A DNA stretch of 64,000 nt from Cyclobacteriaceae bacterium. Its GTDB lineage: Bacteria > Bacteroidota > Bacteroidia > Cytophagales > Cyclobacteriaceae. The translations under genes were made by a program, and so were the position numbers. This document shows, piece by piece, positions 25,897 through 35,800 of the stretch. Every line of letters starts with the position of its first letter. The first letter of the stretch is position 1. Location of the stretch: contig JAFIEV010000087.1 in NCBI GenBank assembly GCA_020832305.1, forward strand, positions 27,622-91,621. Reading direction: 5' to 3'. The notes under the pieces are model-generated. The model was not told the origin of the DNA, did no database searches, and saw only the letters and a list, made by a program, of their open reading frames with translations.

Positions 25897-26029
25897 GACT
25901 TGACATGGAATGTAAGCCACAAAAAAAGCACAATTTGTATTGAATTAAAAATTTGAAATTTCATTCAGCATATACGATACAGAAAGTAGCTATACGTAGC
26001 TTTTGGTGCGGATTGAGACGGGAAACTGA

Positions 26030-26037
26030 TATATTTG
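26030..26037 (+). promoter_or_regulatory. Candidate -7 box for the first EamA transporter
   Basis: TATATTTG matches TAnnTTTG exactly and lies 19 bases before the ATG at 26057. A TTG at 26003-26005 (24-base spacer) could be the upstream element. The leader would be only about 13 bases. Confidence 0.5.
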
Positions 26038-26056
26038 TAAGCCATCAATATTCAAA

Positions 26057-26956
26057 ATGATTTTTGTAATCCTGTGTATTCTCGGAAATGTGGCAATTTT
26101 TTTGTCATTCCGTTCTTTTAAGGCTTTGGGAATAAATACTTTGCAGGCCATCGTGGTCAATTACACGGTATGTGTTATCACCGGAGTCGCTTTTGTTTCT
26201 CAAGATGCAGGGGCAAGGCTATCTGCACACTGGCACCAGGACTGGCTGTATTTTGCGATTTTTCTGGGCTTATTATTCATCATTACCTTCTACATGATGG
26301 CATTAACTACCCAGCGTATTAGCATTGCTGTTGCGAGCATTGCCAGCAAAATGTCATTGGTCATACCAGTAGTTTTCAATTTGTTTTTTTTAAACCGTGG
26401 TATACATAACATGGGATGGATCAACTATGCTGGTATTGCCCTTGCCATGTTGTCTATTGTATTAAGTACCTGGCCAAACAAGGGTCATACAGTATTACCT
26501 GCAAGAAGAATACCTTTGGCGCATCGTTTTCTTCTTCCTGCTATGGTATTTATTTGCGGAGGCGTAATTGATACTTCTCTTAATTTCAGTAACAGCCGCC
26601 TGATTTCAAGGGAGGAACAAGGTATATTTCCTATATTTATCTTTTTGGTTGCGGCCATTGCAGGCTTTATATATTCCATACGAAGCAGGGAACGATGGCA
26701 TTGGAAAAGCTTGTTGGGTGGTCTTTATCTTGGTATACCCAATTATTTTTCCGTTTATTTTTTACTGAGGGCACTTGATGCCTTTCAAAACAACGGAGCA
26801 TTAATTTTTCCCGGGATCAATATGGGTATTATTCTGAGTTCATCGCTTATGGCTTTTTTTCTGTTCAGGGAGCGGTTAAACTTTTTTAATATCTGTGGTA
26901 TGTTTTTGGCTGGCTTGTCGTTGTTTTGTATTTTTTACGGCGATCCGGGAATTTAA
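26057..26956 (+). CDS. EamA/DMT family membrane transporter
   Basis: The 299-residue protein is almost entirely hydrophobic, with about ten membrane spans in two EamA-like halves. Features include the first span MIFVILCILGNVAIFLSF, the half-joining charged loop near PNKGHTVLPARRIPLAHRF and a last span GMFLAGLSLFCIFYG. Members export or import small metabolites such as amino acids or sugars; nothing here fixes the substrate. It is followed 81 bases later by the YigZ gene. Confidence 0.82.
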   Translation: MIFVILCILGNVAIFLSFRSFKALGINTLQAIVVNYTVCVITGVAFVSQDAGARLSAHWHQDWLYFAIFLGLLFIITFYMMALTTQRISIAVASIASKMSLVIPVVFNLFFLNRGIHNMGWINYAGIALAMLSIVLSTWPNKGHTVLPARRIPLAHRFLLPAMVFICGGVIDTSLNFSNSRLISREEQGIFPIFIFLVAAIAGFIYSIRSRERWHWKSLLGGLYLGIPNYFSVYFLLRALDAFQNNGALIFPGINMGIILSSSLMAFFLFRERLNFFNICGMFLAGLSLFCIFYGDPGI

Positions 26957-27037
26957 AGTTACAGGTGGCGGTTGGTTCCTGATTATGATTATTGGCATTT
27001 CTGCCATCAGAGAATTGTGGTTATAGTTTGATTGAAA

Positions 27038-27643
27038 ATGCACGATAGCTTTGTTACCATAGATGCCGGCTGCGAGGCCATGTATAAGGAAAAGGGGAGT
27101 AAGTTTCTGGCCTTTGCTTTTCCTGTTGATGGTGAGGAGGAAGTTAAAATACATTTAACAGAGCTTAAAAAAGTGTTTTTCGATGCCCATCATCATTGTT
27201 ATGCCTTTGTATTGGGCCATCAGGGCGAATACTTCAGGGCCAGTGATGACGGAGAACCGCATCATTCTGCCGGAGATCCTATATTGGGTCAAATCAGGTC
27301 CAGAGGATTTACTCAGGTATTGGTCGTAGTTGTAAGGTACTTTGGCGGAACAAAGCTTGGGGTATCAGGCCTGGTTCAGGCCTACAAAACTTCTGCCGCA
27401 TTGGTACTGGAACTTTGTACCTCAAGGGAGGTATTTATCAAAAAAGAATTGATATTGCAATTTGAATATCCAATGGTAAACCAGGTAATGAAACTTATAA
27501 AAGACTATGAACTTGACATTATCAGGCAGGATTTCCAGTTAAGCTGTACCATGCGCATTGCAATACGTCTTTCTTTACTGGATGTGATTTTGCATCGATT
27601 AGAAGTGATGCCTGGGTTAAGCTATCATGTTGAAGAAACTTAA
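27038..27643 (+). CDS. YigZ / IMPACT family protein
   Basis: The protein of about 201 residues carries the IMPACT (UPF0029) signature HHHCYAFVLG, FRASDDGEPHHSAGDPILGQ, GFTQVLVVVVRYFGGTKLGV and GLVQAYKTSAALVLE in residues 45-130. A ferredoxin-like C-terminal domain (about 140-200) follows. The family is widespread and poorly understood, with links to translation control in eukaryotes. The frame opens with a TTG at 27032; the ATG two codons later at 27038 gives MHDSFVTIDAG and is preferred. The Na/Pi cotransporter gene starts 20 bases downstream. Confidence 0.92.
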   Translation: MHDSFVTIDAGCEAMYKEKGSKFLAFAFPVDGEEEVKIHLTELKKVFFDAHHHCYAFVLGHQGEYFRASDDGEPHHSAGDPILGQIRSRGFTQVLVVVVRYFGGTKLGVSGLVQAYKTSAALVLELCTSREVFIKKELILQFEYPMVNQVMKLIKDYELDIIRQDFQLSCTMRIAIRLSLLDVILHRLEVMPGLSYHVEET

Positions 27644-27663
27644 ACAGATTAAAAGTAAGCATT

Positions 27664-29340
27664 ATGCCATATTTTGTATCGCTTTTCGGACTTATACTGT
27701 CAGATAATGAATTTAGTATTTGGGAATTGATTGCTGGTTTGGGAATCTTCTTATTTGGTATGTATCTGATGGAGGAATCGGTAAAGAGATTATCGGGACG
27801 GAGATTAAAATATTTTATCAGAAAGTTTACATCCACCAATATCAGAGGAGTACTATCTGGTATAGCAGCCACAGCTGTATTGCAAAGCAGCAGTGCCGTT
27901 TCACTTATGATCCTTGCCTTTGTAGGTGCGGGCATTATGACTTTTGGAAATGCATTTGCCGTAATTATTGGTTCTAATATAGGCACCACCGTGACGTCAT
28001 GGATTGTGGCATCTATAGGTTTTAAAGTAAACATAGATGCTTTGGCCCTGCCTTTTATTGGCATAGGGGGTCTGATGTTAATTTTTCTCGGGTCAAAAGA
28101 AAAAACCGCAAACATCAGTAAACTCATGGTAGGTTTTGGTTTTTTGTTTCTGGGCCTCAATTACATGAAAACTTCCATGGAAATTTTAGCTGCCGGACTG
28201 GATTTATCAAAATATGCCGGAGCCAATTTTTTGTGGTTTTTTATTATTGGCTTTATTATTACCGCAGCCATACAGAGCAGTTCAGCAACCATGGCCATTA
28301 TATTGACATCGGTTCATTCAGGAATCCTCGAGATCGCGGGCGCTGCCGTAATGATAATCGGTGCCAATGTTGGAACGACCATAACCGTCGTGATTGGCTC
28401 TATTGGTGGAGATGCTGAGAAGAAGCGTGTAGCGATGTCGCACTTTTTATTCAATTTTGTCACCGGTGTGATTGCTCTGATTTTTCATATACAACTGATT
28501 GACTTGGTTTTTAATATTTTCGGTTTTTCGGCCGATCCTGTAATCGGCATGGCCATTTTTCACACGCTTTTCAAATTATTGGGTTTTATCATATTTTTCC
28601 CTTCTATACCCTTATTCAGCAGGCTAATTAAAAAAATAATTCCCCTTAAAAAAGATGTAAACCTTGTCGATTTACCCGACACCTTGCTGGAGGTACCGGA
28701 AGCAGCCTTAGAAGCATTTAGGCATGAAACCAAAATATTTGTTGTTAAGGTCATCGAATTTAATCGCCATCTTTTACAAATTCCTGAAAATAAGACAACA
28801 GCGGCAAGATATAATTTGATACATGCTTATGAGTCTCTGAAACTGCGACAGGGAGATTTATTTATTTTCAGCCATAAATTGAGTGGAAAGATTTTGGGAA
28901 GTAAGGAATCTGCCATTTTGCATAATTATTTGCATACAGTAAAATATGCAATGGCTTCAGCCAAATCGCTTAAAGACATAGATAAGGATATTGAAGAGAC
29001 CCGCTCTGGAGAACAGCCCTTTATCCGAAAGGAAGTTTATGAGTACATCAAAAAATCTGCGGATAAGTTATATAAGTTTGCCTGCAAATCCCTGGTTGCC
29101 GAAGATTCTGAAAGATATGTAGAAAAACTGATATCCCGCAAAAGGAGGTTGGTCATTTTAGATGAGGAAATTACCGGGCTAATCGCCGAGTTTATGAAGC
29201 AAGGAAATGTACAACGTGACCAACTTCTGCACCTTCTGAGCATCAACCGCAATTTTCATCAATCAAATCTTCAATTAATTGATGCTTTGCGCGATTATAA
29301 ATTATCGGAATACGAGTCAGTTGAATATGAACGCCTGTGA
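27664..29340 (+). CDS. Na/Pi cotransporter family protein with PhoU-like tail
   Basis: The membrane part (residues 15-330) contains the two inverted repeats of sodium-phosphate cotransporters: QSSSAVSLMILAFVGAG with GSNIGTTVTSWI, and QSSSATMAIILTSVHSG with GANVGTTITVVIG. A soluble helical region (about 350-558) resembles PhoU and may tune uptake. The protein would import phosphate with sodium, or carry another anion. It ends 2 bases before the convergent DUF389 gene, so no room exists for a terminator between them. Confidence 0.92.
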   Translation: MPYFVSLFGLILSDNEFSIWELIAGLGIFLFGMYLMEESVKRLSGRRLKYFIRKFTSTNIRGVLSGIAATAVLQSSSAVSLMILAFVGAGIMTFGNAFAVIIGSNIGTTVTSWIVASIGFKVNIDALALPFIGIGGLMLIFLGSKEKTANISKLMVGFGFLFLGLNYMKTSMEILAAGLDLSKYAGANFLWFFIIGFIITAAIQSSSATMAIILTSVHSGILEIAGAAVMIIGANVGTTITVVIGSIGGDAEKKRVAMSHFLFNFVTGVIALIFHIQLIDLVFNIFGFSADPVIGMAIFHTLFKLLGFIIFFPSIPLFSRLIKKIIPLKKDVNLVDLPDTLLEVPEAALEAFRHETKIFVVKVIEFNRHLLQIPENKTTAARYNLIHAYESLKLRQGDLFIFSHKLSGKILGSKESAILHNYLHTVKYAMASAKSLKDIDKDIEETRSGEQPFIRKEVYEYIKKSADKLYKFACKSLVAEDSERYVEKLISRKRRLVILDEEITGLIAEFMKQGNVQRDQLLHLLSINRNFHQSNLQLIDALRDYKLSEYESVEYERL

Positions 29341-29342
29341 TT

Positions 29343-30743
29343 TTATTCTATTACAATTTTCAGGCTGTCGGCCTGCGTTCTTAATTTGAGCCAATCGTAC
29401 ATGCGGTTAATTTCTTTTTGCGGAGGTTTTCGTTTAAACTTTACATAGGCAAGCATTAAAGTATCTGATTTATCAGTACCCGGCCTGAGTACTACATTTC
29501 TGTTGATGGAAAACTGTTCCACTTCGCTGTGTTGTATTTTGAGTTCTTCACCAATATTTTTTACAGGCAGATCGGTGAGTTTGTACCGGATAAGCTCATT
29601 TTCCAGAAAGGTGATTTGCTGGTTTTTATCTTCCAACATACGTTCATTTCGCCGGTATAAATCTTCGATGATGCCTTGCTTAACATTAACATTAATTTTT
29701 TCTACAAGGGCCAGGTCATCATCGACACCGCGAAAGTATCCCTGGTTTACCTGTAAATATGTATTTTTCATATGATAGTCCGGCAATTTTTTCCGGGCTT
29801 CTGTAAGCATTCTTTCGTCGACAAATTCACCAAAGAATGTTACTTCGATTAAGCTGGAGTCTCTTTTATATGCAATTTTTTGGCTTATGATTTCTGTGCC
29901 GGTAAATTCGAGTTCTTTAGTAATAAATTCAGTTGCCCTGCGATAAAAAAGACTTTGGTTTACCACATCTACTGCAAGATATATGCTGGGTAAAATGGTA
30001 AATATCACAAAAGCGTAGATCGACATTTTTACTTTTCGTTCTCTTTCGGGGTCGACGTATTCAACCTTTTTATAGCGCATATACCGCACAATGAGGTAGG
30101 TTGAAACGGAAATCAGCACCGAATTGATAAAGAACAGGTAAAAAGCGCCAAAGAAGTAATAAAAGTTAAAAGTTGCCAGCCCGTAGCCTGCGGTACAAAG
30201 CGGTGGCATAAGGGCTGTGGCAATGGCTACTCCGGGTATAGCATTGCTTTTTTCTGAACGGGAACCTGCCACAATGCCGGTGAGGCCTCCAAAAAAAGCA
30301 ATTAATACATCATATATGGTCGGGGTAGTACGGGTAAGCAATTCAGATTGAGCGTCTTTAAGCGGGGATAATAAAAAATATAAGGCTGAGGTTATCACAC
30401 TAATACCAACTGCTATGGATAGGTTTTTTAAACCTCTTTTGATTAGCTGAAAGTCATTAATGCCAACGCCCAACCCTATACCCATGATAGGGCCCATAAG
30501 GGGAGAAATCAACATAGCGCCTATGATAACAGCTGTAGAGTTTACATTTAATCCTACGGATGCTATCAAAATAGCAAATATTAAAATCCAGAGGTTAGTG
30601 CCTTTAAACTGTACCCCTTTTCGAATATATTCTATGGTTTCAGTTTCATCAGCCTTATCATCTTCCAGGCTTAAGCGATCCTTAAGGTATCGTTTGAAAA
30701 ACAGCACCAGAAATCTGTTTCTCCTCTTGTTTTCAATGTTCAT
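29343..30743 (-). CDS. DUF389 (TIGR00341-type) membrane protein
   Basis: The 466-residue protein has the DUF389 core of five or six membrane spans with NVNSTAVIIGAMLISPLMGP, IMGIGLGVGINDFQLIKRG, FFGGLTGIVAGSR and GVAIATALMPPLCTAGYGLA (about residues 55-215). A soluble C-terminal half (about 260-466) contains short beta strands and a coiled-coil (EDKNQQITFLENELIRYKL). The family is conserved in bacteria but its transport function is uncharacterised. It overlaps the upstream 342-residue gene by 4 bases (ATGA) and is therefore translated in a coupled pair. Confidence 0.9.
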   Translation of the reverse strand: MNIENKRRNRFLVLFFKRYLKDRLSLEDDKADETETIEYIRKGVQFKGTNLWILIFAILIASVGLNVNSTAVIIGAMLISPLMGPIMGIGLGVGINDFQLIKRGLKNLSIAVGISVITSALYFLLSPLKDAQSELLTRTTPTIYDVLIAFFGGLTGIVAGSRSEKSNAIPGVAIATALMPPLCTAGYGLATFNFYYFFGAFYLFFINSVLISVSTYLIVRYMRYKKVEYVDPERERKVKMSIYAFVIFTILPSIYLAVDVVNQSLFYRRATEFITKELEFTGTEIISQKIAYKRDSSLIEVTFFGEFVDERMLTEARKKLPDYHMKNTYLQVNQGYFRGVDDDLALVEKINVNVKQGIIEDLYRRNERMLEDKNQQITFLENELIRYKLTDLPVKNIGEELKIQHSEVEQFSINRNVVLRPGTDKSDTLMLAYVKFKRKPPQKEINRMYDWLKLRTQADSLKIVIE

Positions 30744-31765
30744 ATAGGATACAATTTATCCAGCATATCTAAAAACTCCTGTACTTCTTCTGTTTCTATA
30801 TCCCAACCGAGTTTCTGAAAACAATTTTTTTCGATAAAATCCATGGCATCTTCTCTCGAAGGACATTGGTTTAAAAATAATATGGTCGAATCAAATGTTT
30901 GTACATCTCCGTGAAAGAGGGTATTGACAAACATAAAGCGTTGATTGATACTCATACTTTTTTTGAGGTCTTCCACGCGCTGCCGGCGCAGTTTTTCTAC
31001 CAGCATATTGGAGTTTTTATTGTCAAAGCGCTCATTGATGGTGCCTTGATTATCTGTCTGAGCTGGTTTGGAGTCAGTGGCAGGATTTTTTTGTCCCGTG
31101 TAGTGTTCTTCATCCCTTGGAGAGGGTTTATTTTTTTCATCTCTTACAAAGAGCTGACCAGCATCAAGGCTTTCCGTTTGGGAAAAAGCTGGCAACCAAT
31201 TTTCCTGATTTTCATCCTGATTTTTCAAATCCTGGTATTGCCTTTTCAAGGAATCCAGCCAATGTTGCTGATTTATTATATCTGAATTTCCAGCATTCTC
31301 AAGGGCTTCAAGATAATGCCGGTTGATTTTAATATACTTTTTAAGAATTTCCAGTTTAGAGGAATCACCCTCATTGTAATAGGGATGGGCCAGTTCGGTG
31401 TTGAAAAAATCATAAGGAACTGTTATCAGCAATAAACTTTGGCGCACGGCTTCAGAGAGCAAAGGCCTCAGGTCATCGGCCTGAATTTGAATATGTCGGC
31501 TTAAGACATTGAGAAAGGATTTTAATGCCTGCCGTACCTCCGGATTTTGATAGTCGAAATAAGGGCTCCGAAGCTTTTGGGTTTCCTGTTCCCATAAAGT
31601 AAAAAGACCTTTAATAATCAAAAGATTGATTTGCTTTATGGGTGTAATTTCCAGAAGTTCAGCTCCGGTAAGTCTCGTTTTGGAGGCAAAAGCCTGTCTG
31701 ACAATTTTTTCAGTATAATTTTTGCAATACTGATGTATATATGGATGATTGAGAGCCCTTTTCAT
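30740..31765 (-). CDS. Conserved hypothetical protein coupled to DUF389 gene
   Basis: The soluble protein of about 341 residues is mostly helical in residues 1-170 (for example LTGAELLEITPIKQINLLI and ALKSFLNVLSRHIQIQADDL). A polar, low-complexity linker (about 195-255) follows, then a helical C-terminus ending in EFLDMLDKLYPI. No signal peptide or known motif is seen. The frame opens at a TTG at 31774; the ATG at 31765 (MKRALNHPYIHQY) is preferred. Its stop overlaps the DUF389 start by 4 bases, so the two probably act together. Function unknown. Confidence 0.65.
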   Translation of the reverse strand: MKRALNHPYIHQYCKNYTEKIVRQAFASKTRLTGAELLEITPIKQINLLIIKGLFTLWEQETQKLRSPYFDYQNPEVRQALKSFLNVLSRHIQIQADDLRPLLSEAVRQSLLLITVPYDFFNTELAHPYYNEGDSSKLEILKKYIKINRHYLEALENAGNSDIINQQHWLDSLKRQYQDLKNQDENQENWLPAFSQTESLDAGQLFVRDEKNKPSPRDEEHYTGQKNPATDSKPAQTDNQGTINERFDNKNSNMLVEKLRRQRVEDLKKSMSINQRFMFVNTLFHGDVQTFDSTILFLNQCPSREDAMDFIEKNCFQKLGWDIETEEVQEFLDMLDKLYPI

Positions 31766-31816
31766 ACAATACAATTTTAGCCAATAGAAAAAGTAAAAGA
31801 AAACTTATTTGTAAAT

Positions 31817-31824
31817 TACTTTTG
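31817..31824 (+). promoter_or_regulatory. Candidate -7 box for tdk-porZ-recO
   Basis: TACTTTTG matches TAnnTTTG and lies about 120 bases before the ATG at 31944. No good TTG is seen at the expected distance upstream, so the call is weak. Confidence 0.3.
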
Positions 31825-31943
31825 TGCCGTACAATGTGTCACAAAATAAGTAAATTATACAAGTGTTTGTACTCTGTTAATGTAGATAAAGTTTTTTTTG
31901 CATTCATTGCTAAAAATTTCAATTTTGAAAAAAGAATGAAAAG

Positions 31944-32552
31944 ATGTTTATAGAACCTAATCTTGGTCTGCCTGATATTCACGGTAATGGAGGTACAGGA
32001 TGGATTGAAGTGATTTGTGGCTCGATGTTTTCTGGCAAAACTGAAGAGCTTATTCGCAGACTCAACAGGGCCTATATTGCTAAGCAGAAGGTAGAAATTT
32101 TCAAACCGTCAACCGATAAGCGCTATCATGAATCAGATGTGGTCAGCCATAATCAACAGACCATAAGATCAACACCGGTTCAGTTTGCATCTGACATTTT
32201 ATTACTTGCGGGAGATTGTCAGGTGGTCGGTATAGATGAAGCTCAGTTTTTCGATGCAGAAATTACCCGAGTTGTCAATACATTGGCAAATAGTGGCAAA
32301 AGGGTGGTACTGGCAGGTCTGGATATGGATTACACCGGTAAGCCTTTTTATCCTATGACCGAACTCATGGCCATCGCTGACTTCGTAACAAAGACCCATG
32401 CCATTTGCGTAAAATGTGGAAGCATAGCTGCTTATTCATTCAGGTTAACCAAAAGTGAAGAACAGGTGTTATTAGGAGAGAAAGATGTTTATGAAGCCCG
32501 ATGCCGTAAATGCTTTAATCAGGGTATGAAACCCACAAAAACCAGATTGTAA
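31944..32552 (+). CDS. tdk: Thymidine kinase
   Basis: The 202-residue protein is a type II thymidine kinase, which phosphorylates thymidine for DNA synthesis. It shows the P-loop [16 protein letters not shown] near residue 27, [11 protein letters not shown] (catalytic Glu), [11 protein letters not shown] and the zinc-binding pairs CVKCG and CRKCF. Length is normal. It is followed 1 base later by the PorZ-like gene, and recO comes next, so the three form one unit. Confidence 0.95.
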   Translation: MFIEPNLGLPDIHGNGGTGWIEVICGSMFSGKTEELIRRLNRAYIAKQKVEIFKPSTDKRYHESDVVSHNQQTIRSTPVQFASDILLLAGDCQVVGIDEAQFFDAEITRVVNTLANSGKRVVLAGLDMDYTGKPFYPMTELMAIADFVTKTHAICVKCGSIAAYSFRLTKSEEQVLLGEKDVYEARCRKCFNQGMKPTKTRL

Positions 32553-32553
32553 A

Positions 32554-34857
32554 ATGTCGATTGCAAAACAAATTGTTGTAAGTTACTTCCTTTTCCTGAT
32601 TTTGGGATGTTTTTCTGTTGTAGTAGCACAACAGGAAATACCTGTTGGTACCTGGAGAACACATTACAGCTATTTGAATGCACAGGTAGTAAAGCATGCT
32701 GATGAGCTGGTACTCTGTGCGGCAGAAAATGGTTTGTTTTTAATTGATCTGGAAGACAACTCAAGGGTTCTACTCAATAAAACACAGGGATTAAGTGATC
32801 AGGGCGCCTCAGCCATTGCTCATGATGCCTCCAGCCAGACCTGGATCATCGGATATAGAAATGGCAATATCGATTTTGTACAGAATAACCGTATTACCAA
32901 TCTGCCTGTCATACTCAATGCAAGTATTGAAGGAGATAAAACCATACGCCACATTTACATAAACGGGCAATTGGCTTATTTATCTACGCCCTTTGGTGTG
33001 GTGGTTGTTGATCTCAGAACAAGGGTAGTAAGGGCCAATTATCGGAACATAGGACCGCAGGGTAGTGCTTTGAGTGCTTTTGGGACAGCAATTTTCAGGG
33101 ACTCACTTTACATTGCCGGCAATCAGGGTTTGCTTGTTGCTCCCTTGCAGCAAAATCTCAATCTACAGGATTTTGATTCCTGGTCAGTTGTGAGCTCTTC
33201 TGCAGGATTGCCCACCACGCAAATGCGCCATGTAGTGGTATGGCAAAATACTTTATGGGCGGGAACAGGCCAGGGTTTGATATACCGCTACGCCGATACC
33301 TGGCAATTTTCACAAAACCAAACTGGTTCACCCATCAGGTCTGTTGACATTTCTGTTGACCGAATGCTTATTACCACTGATCGCGGAATTTTTGAATGGC
33401 TTTCTGATGGAAATTTTAAAGAACTAAGTCTGGGGGCACCGGAGCCATCAAACACAATTTATCACCGCAATGCATATTGGGTGGCAGACAGGCAAAAGGG
33501 TCTGCTGCGTTTTCGTAACAATGCAAGTGATATGCTGTCGCCCCGTGGTCCTGTTACTGACCAGATTGGTAAATTTTTTCCGCAATACGGTAGAATATAT
33601 GCCTTGCCGGGGGGTATCACAGATGAAGGAATGATAGATAGCAAAACTCCAGGCTGGTCGGTTTTTGAGCTGGGTTTATGGCAAAATTTTGGCCCTTTTC
33701 CAGAATCTGACATTCCGATTAGTCCCTTCAACGGTCTCAGCGGACTCGCATATGATGAGTTAACAGGAACATATTTTGTATCTTCTATAAATTCCGGAAT
33801 TATGAGCATCGACCGGAATGGACAAGCTACTTTTATCAATGACAGAACACCGGGCAGCACACTTACACGGAGCGCACAATTTGGAGACAGCATTATAATT
33901 AGCGACTTACATATGGCCATAAGTGGAAAGCTACTAATTGCCAATTATGGAGTAAACCGTTCACTTCACATCTGGGATGGTTCTGGTGGCTGGACATCCC
34001 ATTCTTTTGCAGGTAATGCAGCAAGATTTCCAAGAGAGATTCTGAGTATGCCAAATGGTGATATTTGGATCAGACTAGACCCACAAGCGGGGGGTGGTGT
34101 TATCGTTTATAATCCAAATACGGGAATCTCAAGAACCCTGGGCACCGCAAGGGGAAATGGTGGCTTGCCAAGTCAGTTGGTAAGCTCAATGGCTTATGAT
34201 AAGAAAGGTTTAATGTGGATAGGAACTGACAGAGGTCTTGTATATTTTTCAGAACCTCTTAATGTGCTAAGAACCAATGGCTCAGGGTCTTTTTCTGAGG
34301 TTAATGCCATAGTACCGATATTTGATTCAGGTCTATTGTTGCGCGAAGAGCAAATAACCGCTCTAACGGTTGATCCCGGCAATCAAAAATGGGTGGGCAC
34401 CCGAAATGGTGTATGGCTGTTTGATGGTTTGGTGCAAAATTTAGTACAGCATTTTACAAGGCTCAACAGTCCATTGCCATCTGACCTTATTAGAAAAATT
34501 GTTGTAGAAGAGCGAAGTGGAGAGGTTTTCATTAGTACTGTACAAGGTGTGGTTTCTTTCAGAGGGAACTCAACCAGGCCAGAACACACACATAATAACA
34601 TTAGAATTTTCCCTAATCCGGTAGATCCGAATTTTATTGGAGAAGTAAGTATAAGCGGCCTGGTAAATAATGCCATTGTAAAAATTACTGATACCAATGG
34701 AAATATTGTTTATGAAACCAGGTCATTAGGAGGTACGGCAACCTGGGCAGTAAGTGATTTTCAGGGACGTCGTGCAACCACCGGGGTATACCTGATTTAC
34801 AGTAGTGAACCTACAGGCACTGATACCTATGTAGGTAAAATCGCCATTATTAAATAG
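32554..34857 (+). CDS. porZ: PorZ-like beta-propeller protein of the type IX secretion system
   Basis: The 767-residue protein has a signal peptide (QIVVSYFLFLILGCFSVVVAQ) and a PorZ-type N-terminus (PVGTWRTHYSYLNAQVVKHA). Two beta-propellers built from two-component-regulator-like repeats follow (for example MWIGTDRGLVYFSE, KWVGTRNGVWLFDG and EVFISTVQGVVSF). The last 80 residues (about 685-767, RIFPNPVDPNF to YVGKIAIIK) look like a type IX sorting domain. In known systems PorZ works on the cell surface in anionic-LPS attachment of T9SS cargo. Its presence implies a T9SS elsewhere in the genome. It lies between tdk and recO. Confidence 0.85.
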   Translation: MSIAKQIVVSYFLFLILGCFSVVVAQQEIPVGTWRTHYSYLNAQVVKHADELVLCAAENGLFLIDLEDNSRVLLNKTQGLSDQGASAIAHDASSQTWIIGYRNGNIDFVQNNRITNLPVILNASIEGDKTIRHIYINGQLAYLSTPFGVVVVDLRTRVVRANYRNIGPQGSALSAFGTAIFRDSLYIAGNQGLLVAPLQQNLNLQDFDSWSVVSSSAGLPTTQMRHVVVWQNTLWAGTGQGLIYRYADTWQFSQNQTGSPIRSVDISVDRMLITTDRGIFEWLSDGNFKELSLGAPEPSNTIYHRNAYWVADRQKGLLRFRNNASDMLSPRGPVTDQIGKFFPQYGRIYALPGGITDEGMIDSKTPGWSVFELGLWQNFGPFPESDIPISPFNGLSGLAYDELTGTYFVSSINSGIMSIDRNGQATFINDRTPGSTLTRSAQFGDSIIISDLHMAISGKLLIANYGVNRSLHIWDGSGGWTSHSFAGNAARFPREILSMPNGDIWIRLDPQAGGGVIVYNPNTGISRTLGTARGNGGLPSQLVSSMAYDKKGLMWIGTDRGLVYFSEPLNVLRTNGSGSFSEVNAIVPIFDSGLLLREEQITALTVDPGNQKWVGTRNGVWLFDGLVQNLVQHFTRLNSPLPSDLIRKIVVEERSGEVFISTVQGVVSFRGNSTRPEHTHNNIRIFPNPVDPNFIGEVSISGLVNNAIVKITDTNGNIVYETRSLGGTATWAVSDFQGRRATTGVYLIYSSEPTGTDTYVGKIAIIK

Positions 34858-34861
34858 TGAT

Positions 34862-35545
34862 ATGTTACACAAAACCCGTGGCGTTGTTCTAAGCTTTATC
34901 AAATACAAGGAAAGTTCTATTATCGTAAAAATATTCACTGAAAACTATGGGTTACAAAGCTATATCGTTAATGCGGTGAGGAACAGCAAATCAAAAAACA
35001 AAATAGCCTTGTTTCAGCCTTTAACGCTGGTAGATATGGTGGTTTATAAAAATCCTGGCAGGGATATTCAGCGGATATCAGAACTTAAATGCAGAAAGCC
35101 TTTTACCAGTTTACCATTTTCAATTACTAAATCTGCTATTGCAATATTTATTACAGAGCTCCTTGTAAAAACCTTGCACCACGAAGAAGAAAATGCATCA
35201 TTGTTTGCATTTCTTGATGACTCTGTTCAGAAGCTGGATGCTACAGCCAAAGGTTCGGAAAATTTTCATTTGTATTTTATGGTAAATCTATGTGCTTATC
35301 TGGGCTTCAACCCTGAAACCCCCGCTGAGTTTGTGAGCCAGATTGGAGAGTACTGGCCTCAAGAAAAACCTGAAATGAAACTTCTGAAAATGATAATGGA
35401 AAAATGGGATGAGACAGTGACTGTAGATGCAGACCGGAATGCCAGAAATAATCTGTTGTCTGCAATGGTGAAATACTACAAAATTCACCATATGATCAGT
35501 ACTGAATTTAAATCTATACAAGTACTTAAAGAAAGTCTTGCATGA
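34862..35545 (+). CDS. recO: DNA repair protein RecO
   Basis: The 227-residue protein has an OB-fold N-terminus typical of RecO (LHKTRGVVLSFIKYKESSII, then KIFTENYGLQSYIVNAVRNS). The helical part begins near LTLVDMVVYKNPGRDIQRI and includes the Bacteroidetes-style KAFLV-like helices (ITELLVKTLHHEEENASLF, LYFMVNLCAYLGF). RecO loads RecA on SSB-coated DNA together with RecR. The zinc-binding cysteines of some RecO proteins are not clear here. It starts 4 bases after porZ and closes the unit. Confidence 0.88.
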   Translation: MLHKTRGVVLSFIKYKESSIIVKIFTENYGLQSYIVNAVRNSKSKNKIALFQPLTLVDMVVYKNPGRDIQRISELKCRKPFTSLPFSITKSAIAIFITELLVKTLHHEEENASLFAFLDDSVQKLDATAKGSENFHLYFMVNLCAYLGFNPETPAEFVSQIGEYWPQEKPEMKLLKMIMEKWDETVTVDADRNARNNLLSAMVKYYKIHHMISTEFKSIQVLKESLA

Positions 35546-35554
35546 TATAAAACA

Positions 35555-35585
35555 AACAACCCCGAAGCAAAACCCCGGGGCTGTT
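35555..35585 (+). terminator. Possible terminator after recO
   Basis: AACAACCCCG pairs imperfectly with CGGGGCTGTT across about 11 bases, just after the stop at 35545. A U-tract is lacking, so this is tentative. Confidence 0.45.
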
Positions 35586-35800
35586 AAATACTATAAAACA
35601 CAAACCCATAAAAATATTAACAGTGAAAACACTGAATTTTATGATTATCAAAATTAGTTATTCTAAAATTGATAACAAAGAAATATGCGTTATTTTACGC
35701 TATAGAAAATAGCGCTATTGTCATCTATACAACTGATGCTTAAATTATTATGGCCTTATCACAATTTTTTTGATAAAGCCAAAATTGCTTATGATGATGT

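Noticed and set aside
35708..35719. Palindrome AATAGCGCTATT near comF
   Set aside because: Short and without a loop or T-run; too likely by chance.
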